Shown piece after piece: positions 32,364 to 44,639 of a stretch of DNA of 64,000 nt (within the stretch, counting starts at the first letter, position 1; each line of letters starts with the position of its first letter). The DNA comes from Zizania palustris (Eukaryota > Streptophyta > Magnoliopsida > Poales > Poaceae), in the NCBI GenBank assembly GCA_019279435.1, contig JAAALK010000284.1:19586428-19650427 (forward strand). The letters are read 5' to 3'. The translations under genes and the position numbers were made by a program. The notes under the pieces were generated by a model. The model saw nothing but the letters and a program-made list of their open reading frames with translations, searched no databases and had not been told where the DNA came from.

Positions 32364-33010
32364 CAAAGCCTTGCTTTGTCTTATGAAAACACCGAAGCCT
32401 TGCTTCGTAAGGATTCGTCTTATGAAAAAACTGAAGCCATGCTTTGTCTTATGGAAAAAATCCGAAGCCTTGCTTCGTCTTGTGAAAAAACTGAAGCCCA
32501 ACATTTCGAGGCTACACAGCGCCCTCGGGCCTGTAGCGATGAAACGAGATTCTAAGCTTGCAACTCGAAGCGTCTTGGGACTCTAAGCTTGCAACTTGAA
32601 GCATCCAAAAAGAGTCGAAGGTGGCTCGAAGAGTCGTAGGTAACTCAATACTCCGGTGTGATCTACACCATCTTCGCATAAGCTCGAAGCCTTGCTTCGC
32701 TTATCTTAAAAATAAATCCTCGAAGCATTGCTTCACATTCTGAATAAGCTCGAAGTCATGCTTTGACAGTCTATCTCGAAGCCCAGCTTCGTAGTAAATA
32801 AACTCTAAAGTCTTGCTTCGACCATTTATCCCGAAGCCTAGCTTTGTGTTAAAACAAAGTCTCAAAGCCTTGCTTCATTCATCAAAAATAAAATGGATTT
32901 TCAAAGCCTTGCTTCGCTTCACCTTGAGCACGCATCTCAAAGCCTTGGTTCCACTCGAATGTGGTCTAAAGCCTAGCTTTGCCCTGAGTAAAACCCGAAG
33001 CCAGGCTTCG
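32364..33010 (+). repeat. Array of about 15 short hairpin-forming repeats in the element C leader
   Basis: Copies of CGAAGCCTTGCTTCG and variants lie about 25-45 bases apart over most of the array (32364, 32393, 32430, 32463, then about 32684-32996), with a gap of about 200 bases after the fourth copy. Each can fold as a 6-bp stem with a 3-base loop. Variants such as CAAAGC...GCTTTG and CGAAGC...GCTTCG change both arms together, although some copies are mismatched. No coding frame explains the pattern. Confidence 0.75.
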
Positions 33011-33559
33011 ATTGATGTGTTCAAAAACTAAAACAGTCTTCGCCTGTTAGAGACCGAAGTAAAACTTGTCGATTTATTCCAAGTCAAGCGATCGAAGCAC
33101 CCATACAGGTTAAAAAGCGATCTAAAGTTCAAAGCCCGTGGGACAAACGCACCCCTCTGCATTGTAAGCCGAGTTAAGCCACCACATGATTTCACGCACC
33201 GACTACGCTGAAGTCCCTAGCCGCTGCATGCAAGGGGGGACCGATAACCATGCGTGCGAAGTGTGTTTCGTTTATTTATTTGTTCGAAGTATGAATAATA
33301 ATGAATTTAATTCATTACATTTGTGAAGTGCATTACATTTGCGAGGTGCATTACATCTACGAAGTGTGTTACAATTGTGAAGTATACCATACACTTCAAA
33401 GTAAAATGCTACGAATAAGCGCTATCAAAACCTAAGTAAAAGCAGGCCCAAGACCCCAAAAAAGTCGACCCTCGCTTGCTCCTTTTTTGGCGAGGACCCC
33501 CTCGGTTGGACGAACCCTCACCAGAGCTAGACCTCTCGCGGTTGGACTGCCCACGCCTC

Positions 33560-36500
33560 GAAGCCTAGAGCGCTCTTATTTACTTTTGTAGGTTGGCCCA
33601 AGTTTGAAGTGCAGGGGGCTTCGTATCAAAAGCGGAAAAATCCAAGACTTCATTATTGTCTTGCAAAGGCGCATTCGAAGGTTGGATCAATTCGCCGTCG
33701 GGATCTACTTCGAAGCCACTCAAGTCCGGTGAAGACGAAGAGCACCAAAGGGGCTCAATTTTTACGGAGGCTAGTAGCTCTTGGGATACCTCGGGTATGA
33801 CTTTGCCCCTAAGACCCCATGGTATTTTAAACCGAGGAGGGCCTTCGGACCTAGATACTTCGAGCACAACCCAATGCTAGCGAAGCATCTCCGAATCCTC
33901 GAGCACTTCGACATCAACATTTGAAGGCTGAGCCTGGGTAGGTAAAAAACACCCCCGCATTCCATTAATAAACTGATAAAGTTTGTTTACAGGCCTGCGA
34001 CTATGTATTACAAGTGAAGCCTAAAAAGATCTACACCTTTGGAGGCGGAGGGGTCGATCCTGAAGGAGGGGTTCACTGCCCCACCCGGCGCGAGCGGTCG
34101 GCTCTTTGGAGTTTTAGGGCCGCTTCGTGTGCCTATGCCTTCCAGGGCTCATGAAGATAGCGCCAAGCTTCGAGGACTTCAGGAGCTAGCGAAGTCAGGC
34201 GCTATCCTCTGAAGGCCACTGGCTTGACGAAGGTCGCCTCTTCGAGGTGCTCGCACCCCACTTCATGGAGCAGCTGTAGCACTCCTTGGACAGCCACTCG
34301 CCCTGCGGTCCACGCGAAGCCAACCAAGGTGTCCTCCATTATAAGGGAGGTCATCTAAATAAATCCAAGTCGATCCCCAACCGGGTCCTGTACACCAAAA
34401 TTCGGAGTCTGGCAGCTAGTCCCCAAGCGTCCCAAGACTCCGTTGAGGACGGAGGTGGCTTCGTAAACCCCCCAAGTCACTTTGACCCTTTCGTCCTCCA
34501 AGACTTGTTTGGCCGTGTAGTGCTCGGTGTTCTCCACTGCCAGCTTCGTGTCGCCTTCCTCCAAAGCATGGAGAGCTTGTGGGAGGTCTTTGGCCTCCAA
34601 GGCCATCTTTGATAGAGCTTCGCTCGCCTTGGCGTCTTCGGCACTCTATGCCTCAGTTGTCGCTTCATCTTGCTGTTGTTGTTGAGTGGCTTCAGAAGCC
34701 TGGCGCCGAAGGTTTTCGATGGTCTCCGCAGCCAAGACTTCCTGAAGGTCCACGGAGATGGTGGCTCCATGAATAAGAGGGAAGGCCTGATAAAACATAA
34801 GAAGTTGATCAAATGCAAGAAAAGCTAAGAAATTAACGAAGCCATTTACAACCGTCCGCTTACTTGAAGAAGGGCCTCTTTGGCTGATGCGGTGAGGTCC
34901 TCGTGGCAATAGTGGCCTAGCTCCGCTACCAAGTCATTCCTTGTGAGGCCTTCACCACCCAGAGGTACCGAGATATTAATTCTTCGGTAGGCACCCCCGG
35001 CGAGATGAAAGGCCTCAACAGAGGCACCCGGTTGGTGAACGCTTCTAGAACAGGGCTCTGGTCCACGACCTCCACGATGTCATATGAAGGAGTCGGGATA
35101 GGGGCTTCTTCACCAGCCCCCTGTTGCCCCCTTCGCCCGAAGGGTCCTCATTGGAATCTTCACTTTTGTTGTTGCTACCTTCGTTGTTTCTGGAGGACCC
35201 CTCCACATCAACAATGTTGGGCCTCGCTTCCTCGGCTTCAGCAACATCTGAAGGAGAAAAAGAATTCAAGACAAGATACAAAAATGAAAGCAGTTAAAAG
35301 GCCAAGACGGCGGGTACCTTCGGCAGTCTGATGCCACGAAAAGAGCCACCCAAGTTGTTGGACGATACTATGAGGCCTCCAGCTCCGAGCCCTCGGCCGT
35401 AGCCCCTGGTGCTACCTCTGTTTCCCCTCCAAGTGTGGGTCTCGAGGGTAGCTGCATCTCCACACCAACAGACCCTTCGGCATCCAAAACTACTAAAGGG
35501 GTCCCCGAGGGTTCAATAGAATCTGAAGGCCCCCCAAGGAGTCATGGCGGTGAGTCTTTGGGCTCGTCGTCATCCGCCCTCTTCCGCTTCGACCCCCTAC
35601 CTGAAGGTCTAGGGTCCGAGATCTCTAGAAGAGAAGGTATTTCATCAACACCAAGCCGAGCACATACTCGGTTGTACCGTTCCTAGGTCCCATCAGAGTG
35701 AGTCTTCGGCTTCACTTGTCTAGTGTAGGAGCCCCCACAATGTGCTCGACCGCTATGACGGCCTCCTCTGGTGTCAACACTTCACGCTTGGCTACAACAA
35801 TGAAGCCCAACAATCAAAATCAAAGAACGAAGCATTAAGGAAGCATGAGCTACGATTTGAAGCCTTACCAATAAGCTCCAAAGAGATATCCTTCAAGTCA
35901 CCCATGGCGGAGTCCACAAAAATATTCTTTGGCCAAATGCATCCGAGAAGACTTATTTGAAGATTTATAAACACCTCAGCGAGGTCCCTCATACTCATCC
36001 TCTGAGCCACTCTCCACAACAGCTGAATCTGAGACTTCATAGTGGCCGAGTCCAAGGTCACTTCATCTTGGTGGCGATAGGAGATGAGGGCGTTGGTGCT
36101 CCGAAGGGAGGAGTCCGCTTTGACGATGATGTAGAACCCTTTCTGATCCCACTTTGAGTACTAGTGGTAATTTACCGCCCTGGCTAGAAAGGAGTTTGCA
36201 AACTCCTTGTGAATATGGAAGTTCACACATCTGAAGGCAAAAGCCATGTCCACTTTGTCCTTCCCAGACATCCTCTTCGGCTGGCAGTTGGCGTCGTGAA
36301 GAGAAGTGAAGACATTTGAGCGCCCCTCGCACCCTTCGGCTCTCATAGCTCACTTGAAGATTGTGAGTCGGGCTATGGCATTCGGAGAAAGATGAGTGCG
36401 CTTCAAGTTGTACATCTTTAGGACCTCGTCCAGCATACCTTCGGCTGGTATCTCGAGCCCGGCTTCGAAGAAGGCTTTGAGGACTACTACTTCATCGGTC

Positions 36501-36836
36501 TGGGGTGCAGGGATGGTCTTAGCCTTCGTCACCCAGATGCCCACCTTCTTGGAAACCTTGCCCGCACATACTGTGTTGATGGACTCCGAGGTGGATGATG
36601 TCACCTACAACTCCAGAATATGCTCGAACTTCTCCGACGGAGGGTGAAGGTTGAATGCTCCAAGGCACTTCACCGGAGACCGAAGTCTTCGCTACCGCCG
36701 CCGCCATAGCCTGGGCTTGAATGGAGCCGGACCCTCCGTCAAAAGTGAGAGACTTTTTCGACGAACATTTCTTCAGCATCTCGCTAGGGCCTCTAGCCTC
36801 AAAGAGGCTAGGGGCTCCGAATGCTAGAGAACTCAA
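33560..36836 (-). pseudogene. Element C antisense ORF: 'putative gypsy type transposon' (PF04195-like) protein, broken
   Basis: The minus-strand text starts with an ATG at 36836. After a frame change it reads 'DEVVVLKAFFEAGLEIPAEG' and 'LKMYNLKRTHLSPNAIARL', the hallmark of the PF04195 family of grass retroelement proteins (..FE.G...P...FL..VL..Y...L..L.PNAI..L). Then follow 'MRAEGCEGRSNVFTSLHDAN' and, past further breaks, 'SMRDLAEVFINLQIS' (to 35792) and Ala/Glu/Gln-rich coiled-coil-like text ('LHALEEGDTKLAVENTEHY', about 34355-34606). It runs opposite to the LTR and primer-site orientation. At least four frame changes or stops are visible. The function of this family is not known. Confidence 0.62.
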
Positions 36837-37246
36837 GGAGAAGAGAAAGCCAGTATGTGAGTGAGTAATGAGCCTCGGGGTGCCAGCGTGCTTTTATAGG
36901 TAGTGAAAAGCCACAACGTGTCCCTCAAGTCACATTTTTTACTAACCGGAAACCACACCTTGCAGTCTATGACTGGTGGTGCCATGGTGAAAACGAAGTG
37001 TCCCGCCTCCATACGACAATGCCTCAATTTTGAGCCATTGGCCGCCCGACGTCGATTTGACTCCCAAAGGTGTACCATCCACTCCTGCAATGCATTAAAT
37101 AATTAGTGTGGCCTGAGGACAGGCTCTATGGCTCGGTTCTGAAGCCCTATCCTGGAGCCCTGAAGTTCGAAGGAGCCATGTTGTAGTGTCATTTGCCTTA
37201 GGGCGCGCACACCGCGTCATTTAAAGGGCTATGTGCGAGGGGTTAA

Positions 37247-37292
37247 TGTTGGGGGGGAAATATTTACCCTAACAGGGGTCAAATGACAGTAT
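37247..37292 (+). repeat. Element C 3' LTR, first 46 bp
   Basis: 'tgttgggggggaaatattta' matches the 5' LTR start apart from a longer G run. It is preceded by the purine tract 'gcgaggggttaa' and ends in AGTAT, duplicated at 57460-57464. Confidence 0.85.
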
Positions 37293-37425
37293 TGTTGACA
37301 CGAAAATGTGCCCCCGCGCTTGGGTCAGTTTGACGATCCAAAAGTGTGCGGATACTTAGGGACAAGCCTAAGTGAAACACAGCACCGACGTCGCGTTCTG
37401 ACTACCCTTAGTCGTGGTAAGGGGG
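37293..37425 (-). repeat. Element B 3' LTR, terminal 133 bp
   Basis: 'tgttgacacgaaaatgtgcc' through 'gtcgtggtaaggggg' matches the corresponding part of the B 5' LTR at 56139. Element A was inserted after GGGGG at 37425, and the LTR resumes at 47271. Confidence 0.88.
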
Positions 37426-38708
37426 TGTTAATAGCAAGAGATGGCATTAATGGCTAGGTTGCCAAAATATCAATTTTGGTGATTTGGACCAAAAAATACA
37501 CATGTCCAGGGTCTGTCCGAAGCCCTACAGGGCTGAAGGCCCATTGAGCTATGGGCTCCGAAAGCCTCTAGCCAGCCCATGGCCTTCGGCCGGGAAGCCT
37601 TCGGAGGCCCACGCCACCGAAGCTTCGACCTGAGGAGCAGGCCTCGACGGGCCTGGCCGAAGCCCACTTCGGCAGAGATGGAGTTGTATGCGATTCTAGC
37701 TTAGTTTTTATCTCCATCCGGTCGGGTTAATATCAGATTAGATTGGAAATTAAGCCCCTATAAATAGAGAGGCGAGGCTAGCATAGAGCCCCCCAGCTCA
37801 AACCAAACCAAAGCCCTAGCTTTAATCGTATTTACTTTACCTTTATTTTACTGTACCTCTTCGTGGGTTTGCCTGGAAGCCCTCCGCCGGCCACTACGGA
37901 ACAGTGGTAACCCTTGTTACTTCGCTTGTGAAGTATCCGTTAATCTACGTAATAGATTGCTATCGCCTTGTTACTTCGCCAGTGAAGTATCCGCTAATCT
38001 GCGTAACAGATTGCTACCTTCGCTACTAGTGCAACACTTAGCAAAATTCGGTCCATAGGCCGAATTGGTACTTCAAATTCTCTTTGTTGTAGGATCCCAC
38101 GTCCGGAGCTACTTCGTCGGAGGTGTCCGGAGCTAAGAGATCGGTTTCGGAGGTCACCAGGACACCCTTCGACGGGACTGCAGGCTCCGATGACAGGCTT
38201 CGCCAGTACACTTCGTCGTGGCAGGCTTCGCCATGATAGCACTCTGCACCGGATGAAGTTACACCCGCGCGTGGCCCTCGCGTCATTATTCTGTAATTTG
38301 TCATATCAGAGACCTCACGACAAATCCCACTGTTCGGAGGTGATCGTCATGTCCAGATCCGTTCGGAGCTCATCTTTGGCCGGATCAGTCCGAACGCCGA
38401 AGCACCCTTCGGCGGGATACTTCGCACTAGATGCCGATGGTACACTTCGGTGACCTCTTCGCATCAGGCTTCGAAGCAGACAGGCTCTGACCGGTTTGCT
38501 GATTTTATTCTGTTTAATATATTTCTTTCGGCTAATTGGATTATTTTGTGTGATCAGATTGCCTGGCGACTCCACCTCCCTTATCACGACTAAGGGTAGT
38601 CGGAACGCGACGTCAGTGCTACGTCACGCTTAGGCTTGTCCCTAAGTATTCGTGCACTTTTGGATCGTCGAACTAACCCAAGTATGGGGGCACGTTTCCG
38701 TGTTAACA
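37426..38708 (+). repeat. Element A 5' LTR
   Basis: TGTTAATAGC...GTTAACA. Two tandem 58-bp units lie around 37911-38020. The repeated CTTCGGC/GCCGAAG text is characteristic of this family. Confidence 0.9.
37759..37766 (+). promoter_or_regulatory. TATA box in A 5' LTR
   Basis: TATAAATA within 'gcccctataaatagagagg'. The same box is at 46316-46323 in the 3' LTR. It is the likely U3 core promoter. Confidence 0.6.
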
Positions 38709-38746
38709 CACTTTTTAGTGACTCCCCTGGGGAAGGTTACGCCAAC

Positions 38747-40908
38747 ATGACAAGTACATCTACATTGGCCACCAGTACATCTACGTCGACTACTACGTCT
38801 ACACCGCCGATGGACACAATAGGAGGCACGGATATCAACAACCGCAACATCTTGACACCTACACTTGAAGATATCCCCACAAAAGACCGAGCAGAGATCG
38901 AGGCAAAGTTAAAGGCACTCCAAGACATGATGCTTGGGGGCTACGTCAAGACACGCGCGGGCTTCATCAAGCATGACATCATCACCCCCGACCTCGCTCA
39001 GGTCCAGGTAACACCTATATCGCCTCGTTTATCTTCTTTAGAGATTGAGCAAAAAATAGCCGCATCAGTAGATCAAGCCGTTAGCGCTTCGCTAGCCAAC
39101 CGTTTAGATTCGGCAGTCAGCTCCCAAGTAGAGGCAACTCTCAGGAGGTTCGGCTTTACTGAAGTCGTACCCCCGGTTCCTATTGCTAGTGTACCTCCAG
39201 CAAACTACGTGTACGGCAGAAATAACGACGGCACTAGCACAATCATGTCTCCAGCCTCAGCACTTATGGCTGAGACTAATCATTACACCTACGGTCAAAA
39301 CAACACTGTGTACCATGCACGACCACCTGCGCCGGTACCCACGCTGCCCGCACCACATGCGCAGGCACCCAGACACGAACACGTCATACAGATAGTGTGT
39401 GGGGAAGAGGCCCATGGCCGACACGCCGATATCCCACCGCATGTCACACCCCCGTATGAGAGGCGCGCACAAGCAACATGCTAAGATGACATAGAGGAGC
39501 GGGTCCGCGCACTATTTAGAGAGTGTGCCGGCTTCGTGCCTAAGAGACGGGTTAGGGATACTAGAAATCGATGTTTTAGCCTTAATATTTGGAAAGGGAC
39601 TTGGCAGAACTAGCTTTTAACGGGTTGCATTCCGAAATTAAAGAGAGGTTAGATAACCAAAACTTTTTAGAAGTCAGCCAAGTTTTACAGTAGGCTCTGG
39701 TCCAGGAAGGCCAAACCAAAGATAAAAAGTTTATTAAGACATTTAGCAAGCCTAGGGCTGAAATCCACATCATGGAGCATTCTGACGAGGAAGAATCGGA
39801 AGAGGAGGATTCGGCCGAATGGGTGTGGAACGCTAAGAATAAACCTATCACCTGCTCCGAGTTACGACCATCCCCCACAAAGAATCGACTTAGTGAGGTC
39901 AAGTACTCGTTTGATATAACTAAATGTGATAAAATATTTGATTTTCTCTTAAAAAGTCAGCTTCTCAGGTTACCTAAGGGTCAAGTCATTCCACCTGCCG
40001 ATGAGTTAAAGAAGCATCCATACTGTAAGTGGCATGATTCACATTCACATAATACTAATGACTGCAATGTTTTTCGATGGCAGATACAATCGGCCATAGA
40101 AGAAGGACGATTGAAGATAGACCATAATCCGAAGATGAAGCTGGATAAAGATCCTTTTCCCGTCAACGCCGTCGACCTCGGTGAGAAGGTGTTGATTCGG
40201 CCAAAACAAGCCGGGTCGGTGTAGGACCGAAAGTAGCGACCAGAACAGGCCGAGTCAGCTAAGGGAAAGGATGTAATTGTTGGAGAGCCACGCACTCGCA
40301 CTCTCATACCAAAGAACCCCGAGGTTGGAGTGTGGAAACAGAACATTAATACCCCTTCGGCTAAGGCTCACAAGAGGCCAAAGGTAACATATAACATGCT
40401 GTTGAACAAGCATAAAAAAAGGGCCAAGGGAGCAGGTCCACACACTAAGAAGATAAAGCAGCCGAAGGGTCCGGGGCTCTTGGAGGGTAGCTTTGGATCG
40501 AAGCAGGCGGGCCCTCCGCACAGTGGTTCCGAGCCACAATGGTCGAATCCCCCGTACAGCGGCTTTGAGCCCCAGTGGTCGGGCCCCCTATATAGTAACT
40601 TCGGCCCCCAATGGCCGAACCCTGCACCACGTTGGACTTCTCCGATGGGAGGCTTTGGCCCGCACTGGCCGAACGTACCTCCAGCCTGGCAGGACCCTTC
40701 GCTGGTGTGGTCTGAGATACCATCGACTTTGCCGAACCCCCCTTCGTGTAACGGGTTTGGCTCACAGTGGGCGAGGCCACTAGAGCCGCCAATGCCTCCG
40801 TCGTATGACTGGGTGGGGACCCCGTGGGCTCCGTACGTATCCGGGTCAGGGTACCCTCCGCAACCTAACACTATGCCTTGTTTTCCTTCGGAGTATTATG
40901 GATGGTAG
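38747..40908 (+). pseudogene. Element A Gag (central domain deleted, several stops)
   Basis: From ATG 38747 the frame gives a Thr/Ser-rich start, 'DRAEIEAKLKALQDMMLGGY' and a Pro-rich stretch, stopping at 39482. After about 39550 the text jumps to the end of the Gag core ('ELAFNGLHSEIKERLDN'), so roughly 300 bases present in B (about 54950-55290) are missing. 39772-40224 has the acidic 'EHSDEEESEEED' and a modified knuckle 'YCKWHDSHSHNTNDC'. 40330-40908 encodes repeated 'GFGPHWPN'-type Pro/Trp units. TAG codons at 40222 and 40906 interrupt it. Confidence 0.82.
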
Positions 40909-41207
40909 GGGCAAACAGACGTGACAGAGGGGAGCATCATCCACAGACTGTCCGTGGTGCCTCCGAATCGGACCATGCAGAGCGAAGCCAAAGGGTGCGA
41001 GCACGCGGAGGCCGGGGTCAGGGAGTCCGAAGTCATCACCATCAGAGTTGGGTCTCAGGAAGTCCCAATCCCGAAGACTTCGTCACCAAGGTCTGACGGA
41101 GGTAAGTCTCATGCTTTGGCTGGGCTCTGCGCCGAAGCCCGGCTCGATCGGCTGAACAAGGTCGGTCCATCCATCGGGGTCCGTAGCGAAGGCCCTCTGA
41201 GCGCAGG

Positions 41208-42224
41208 ATGCACAAGGCCGAAGGGCATAGTACCACTTCGGCCGGAATAAATGGAGGCCGAACAGTAGAACCCGAAACCAAGCCGCAACCATCTTGGGCC
41301 CCTCCAGGCATGTCCAAATCACAGAAGAGATGCCTACAAAGACTACGGGCACATGAGATGCGCGAGAAGAAAGCTGAGGCCGACCGCGACGCTATCTTCG
41401 AAGAAATCCGCCCTCGACCAGCTGCAAAACAGGTATGGAGGGAGAAGCCGGTTGAGATAACCAACCCGGCTCCTAGTCCCAGCGATGACGACGACATGCT
41501 CGATGACGATTACTCGGCCATCTCTAAAGGGCCCACACCCCAGGTGATGGGCATCAACATCGTCACGCTGCTTGCTGAGTTCGCACTACCACAGGACGAG
41601 GCCGAGGTCGCCCAATTAAACCTCGGCCCACGCAGCGCCATCTTCGAGAAGCCCGAGGACTCGGCTCGCCATCTAAAGCCTCTTTACATCAGAGGTCACA
41701 TCGATGGAAAGCCGATTTCCCGAATGCTCGTCGATGGCGGTGCCACTGTTAACTTAATGCCTTACTCGTTGTTGAAGAAACTTGGCAGGGATAAGGATGA
41801 CCTGAAGAAGAAGACCAACTTGATGCTAAATGGCTTCAACGACGAGAGCTCCGAGGCCAAGGGAGTACTCTCTATGGAGTTGACGGTGGGCAACAAAACG
41901 TTGCCAACAATATTTTTCGTCGTCGACGTACAAGGTAACTATAGCGTACTACTCGGGCGCGATTGGATTCACGCAGACTGTTGCATTCCCTCTACTCTAC
42001 ACCAGTGCCTGATACAGTGGGACGGCGATGAGGTGGAAGTCATTCCCGTGGATACTTTGGCCCAAGTAGCATTGGCCGATGTGTCAGTTGACGCCGTCCA
42101 TAACAAAGTAGATTGTCTGTCAGGTAGAGATCTTTTGAATTACGATTTTGTTAGTGTATCCGATGGACGATTTGTACCAGTGTCTGTAAAGCCGGCTGGA
42201 GTAGCACGACTATTTTTGTATTAA
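41208..42224 (+). pseudogene. Element A protease
   Basis: An open frame of 338 codons with the retroviral-type aspartic protease core 'ISRMLVDGGATVNLMPYSLL' (active site D-G-G in place of D-S/T-G, as in B and common in RIRE2 relatives) and 'VLLGRDWIHA' further on. It would cleave the polyprotein. It ends at 42222 by a frame change relative to RT (start 42230). The upstream junction with Gag is also out of frame. Confidence 0.82.
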
Positions 42225-42229
42225 TAGTC

Positions 42230-44600
42230 ATGACTAGCAAGAGTAATCTAGATTGGCTAGAGTCTCGTGTGGAGCAATATCGCTCTAAAAAAGATGGTAT
42301 TGCCGAGGCCATCGGGGACTTTAGCGAAGTAGAGAAACTAGGACAAGGCTTTGCGTCGGCCAACCCCTTGGAGGAAGTCGACATAGGTAATGGTAGCATC
42401 CTAAGGCCGAATTTTGTAAACCAACATTTACAGCCCGATGAAAAGGCTGAAGTAATAAAGTTACTTCGATCGTATGTTGATTGTTTCGCATGGGAGTGTA
42501 GCGAGATGCCAGGGCTAAGCCGCGAGCTCGTGGAGCATCAGCTGCCTATCAAGCCCAGATTTAGGCCTTATAAGCAGCCTCCCCGCCGCTTTAACTCGGT
42601 CGTCTATGACCGAGTTAAAGAAGAAGTGGAGAGACTACTCAAGGCTGAATTTATTAGGCCGTACAGGTACGTGGAATGGGTTGCTAACATTGTGCCTGTA
42701 GAGAAGAAAGGGAGTGTCAAGATACGAGTGTGTATTGATTTCAGGGATCTGAACAGAGCCACTCCAAAGGATGAGTATCCAATGCCGATAGCGGACAAGC
42801 TGATCAACGATGCTTCAGGACACAAGGTACTAAGTTTTCTTGATGGCAATGCTGGTTATAATCAGATCTTTATGGCCGAAGGGGACATCTACAAGACTGC
42901 CTTTCGATGCCCTGGTTTTGTCGGTTTGTTCGAGTGGGTCGTCATGACTTTTGGTTTGAAAAATGCTGGCTCCACGTATCAGCGCGCTATGAACTTAATC
43001 TTTCATGACTTGCTAGGGGTTATGTTAGAGGTTTACATCGATGATATTGTAGTCAAATCGGATGCTATAGGAAACCATTTAGCCGACTTGAAGGTTGCTT
43101 TTGATAGGATGCGGCAATATGGTTTGAAAATGAACCCTCTCAAGTGTGCTTTCGGTGTGTCGGCGGGTAAGTTCTTAGGTTTCATGATTCACGAGAGAGG
43201 CATAGAAATTGATCCTAAGATGCTTGAGAAGATTAGAAACATCGCAGTGTCGACGTGCAAAAAAGACGTACAGAAGTTGCTAGGCAAGATGAACTATTTG
43301 TGTCGCTTTATATCCAACTTGTCCGGCAAGATTGATGCCTTCGTCCCCATACTCCGTCTAAAAAACGAGGCCGAGTTCACTTGGGGGGCAAGCCAGCAAA
43401 GTGTTTTTGAAAATATCAAGGAGTGCTTGTCATCACCGCCTGTGGTGAGAGCACCCAAAGCCGGGATTCCGTTTCGGCTATACATCGCTGCTGAAGATAG
43501 CGTGATTGGGGTCGTGCTAACCCAGGAGGTAGAAGGGAAGGAGTACATCATCACATTCTTGAGCCACCGCCTGCTGGACGCCAAATCCAGGTACGCGTTT
43601 GTGGAACGACTGTGTTTATCACTTTATTACACATGCACTAAATTATGGCATTATCTTCTCCCCACTACATGTGCTGTCGTTTGCCAAACCGATGTTATAA
43701 AGCACATGTTACAGAAACCGATTCTAAGTGGAAGAATCGGAAAATGGGCTTACACGTTGATTGAGTACGATTTGTCCTACGAACCCCTAAGAGCGATGAA
43801 AGGCCAAATCGTAGCCAACTTTATAGTTGATCACCACGTAGATGTCAGCTGGAGTGATGCTATTGCCCTAGTTGAAATAGTGCCATGGAAACTTTATTTT
43901 GATAGTTCGGCTTGCAAGAGTGGCCAAGGTATTGGAGTGGTTCTCATATCACCTAATGGAATGCACTTTGAAATTTCGGCCCGACTAGAATTTTCTTCCA
44001 CTAACAACCAAGCCGAATACGAAGCTTTATTGCTAGGTCTTGAATTACTAGAAGCTGCAGGTGCTAGACATGTTCATGCATACGGTGATTCTTTATTAGT
44101 AGTGCAACAAGTAGCTACGAGTGCTCAATGTTTTAATGGCTTGCTGAATAGTTACTTGGATAAGTGTCTAGACATAGTTGCTACTTTTGATGACATCAAA
44201 ATCTCTCATGTGTCAAGAGAAGCCAATTCAGTCGCCAATGACTTGGCTCAGCAAGCATCTGGCTACCAAGTTAGGAGAGGAAAATTTTCTGTATTAGAGA
44301 AGCTGGTGTTGGGTATCACTACCGAAGCCAGTAATGGTGGGCAGGCACACTCTCCGGGTAGGATCCCTTTGGTCGTCGAAGGTCACTGCGCGCCAAGGAC
44401 CCTGGACTGGAGTACCCTGCCGACCGAAGGACCTAGCATGCCGAAGTCTGTAGGCCAAAGCCTCCCGCGCGGAGAAGGCTCCCTGGAGTCCGAACCCTCC
44501 GGAGGGTTTCGGCCCAGCACACTCCGAACGGCCACCCCGGCCAGGCTTCGGCAGGACCTGGAATGGCTCGGGGGGCACCCCAAAGTCAGTAGTTTAGAAA
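42230..44600 (+). pseudogene. Element A reverse transcriptase, RNase H and second (archaeal-type) RNase H
   Basis: A long open frame. RT: 'KIRVCIDFRDLNRATPKDEY', 'FLDGNAGYNQIFMAEGD' and the catalytic 'VYIDDIVVKS' near 43040. Gypsy RNase H: 'FRLYIAAEDSVIGVVLTQEV' near 43480. Second RNase H: 'WKLYFDSSACKSGQGIGVVL', 'NNQAEYEALLLGLELL', 'DSLLVVQQV' (about 43890-44270). The second domain carries D, E and D residues and marks the Tat clade. The frame itself is unbroken to 44821, but past about 44600 it leaves the correct frame for integrase. Confidence 0.9.
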
Positions 44601-44639
44601 TTACTTCGGAAAGTGTGCCAGCGAGACCCTCTGAAACCT

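Noticed and set aside
32364..33010. Possible CRISPR-like array of spaced palindromes
   Set aside because: Spacing is irregular, there are no unique spacers of fixed length or cas genes, and it lies inside a plant LTR element.
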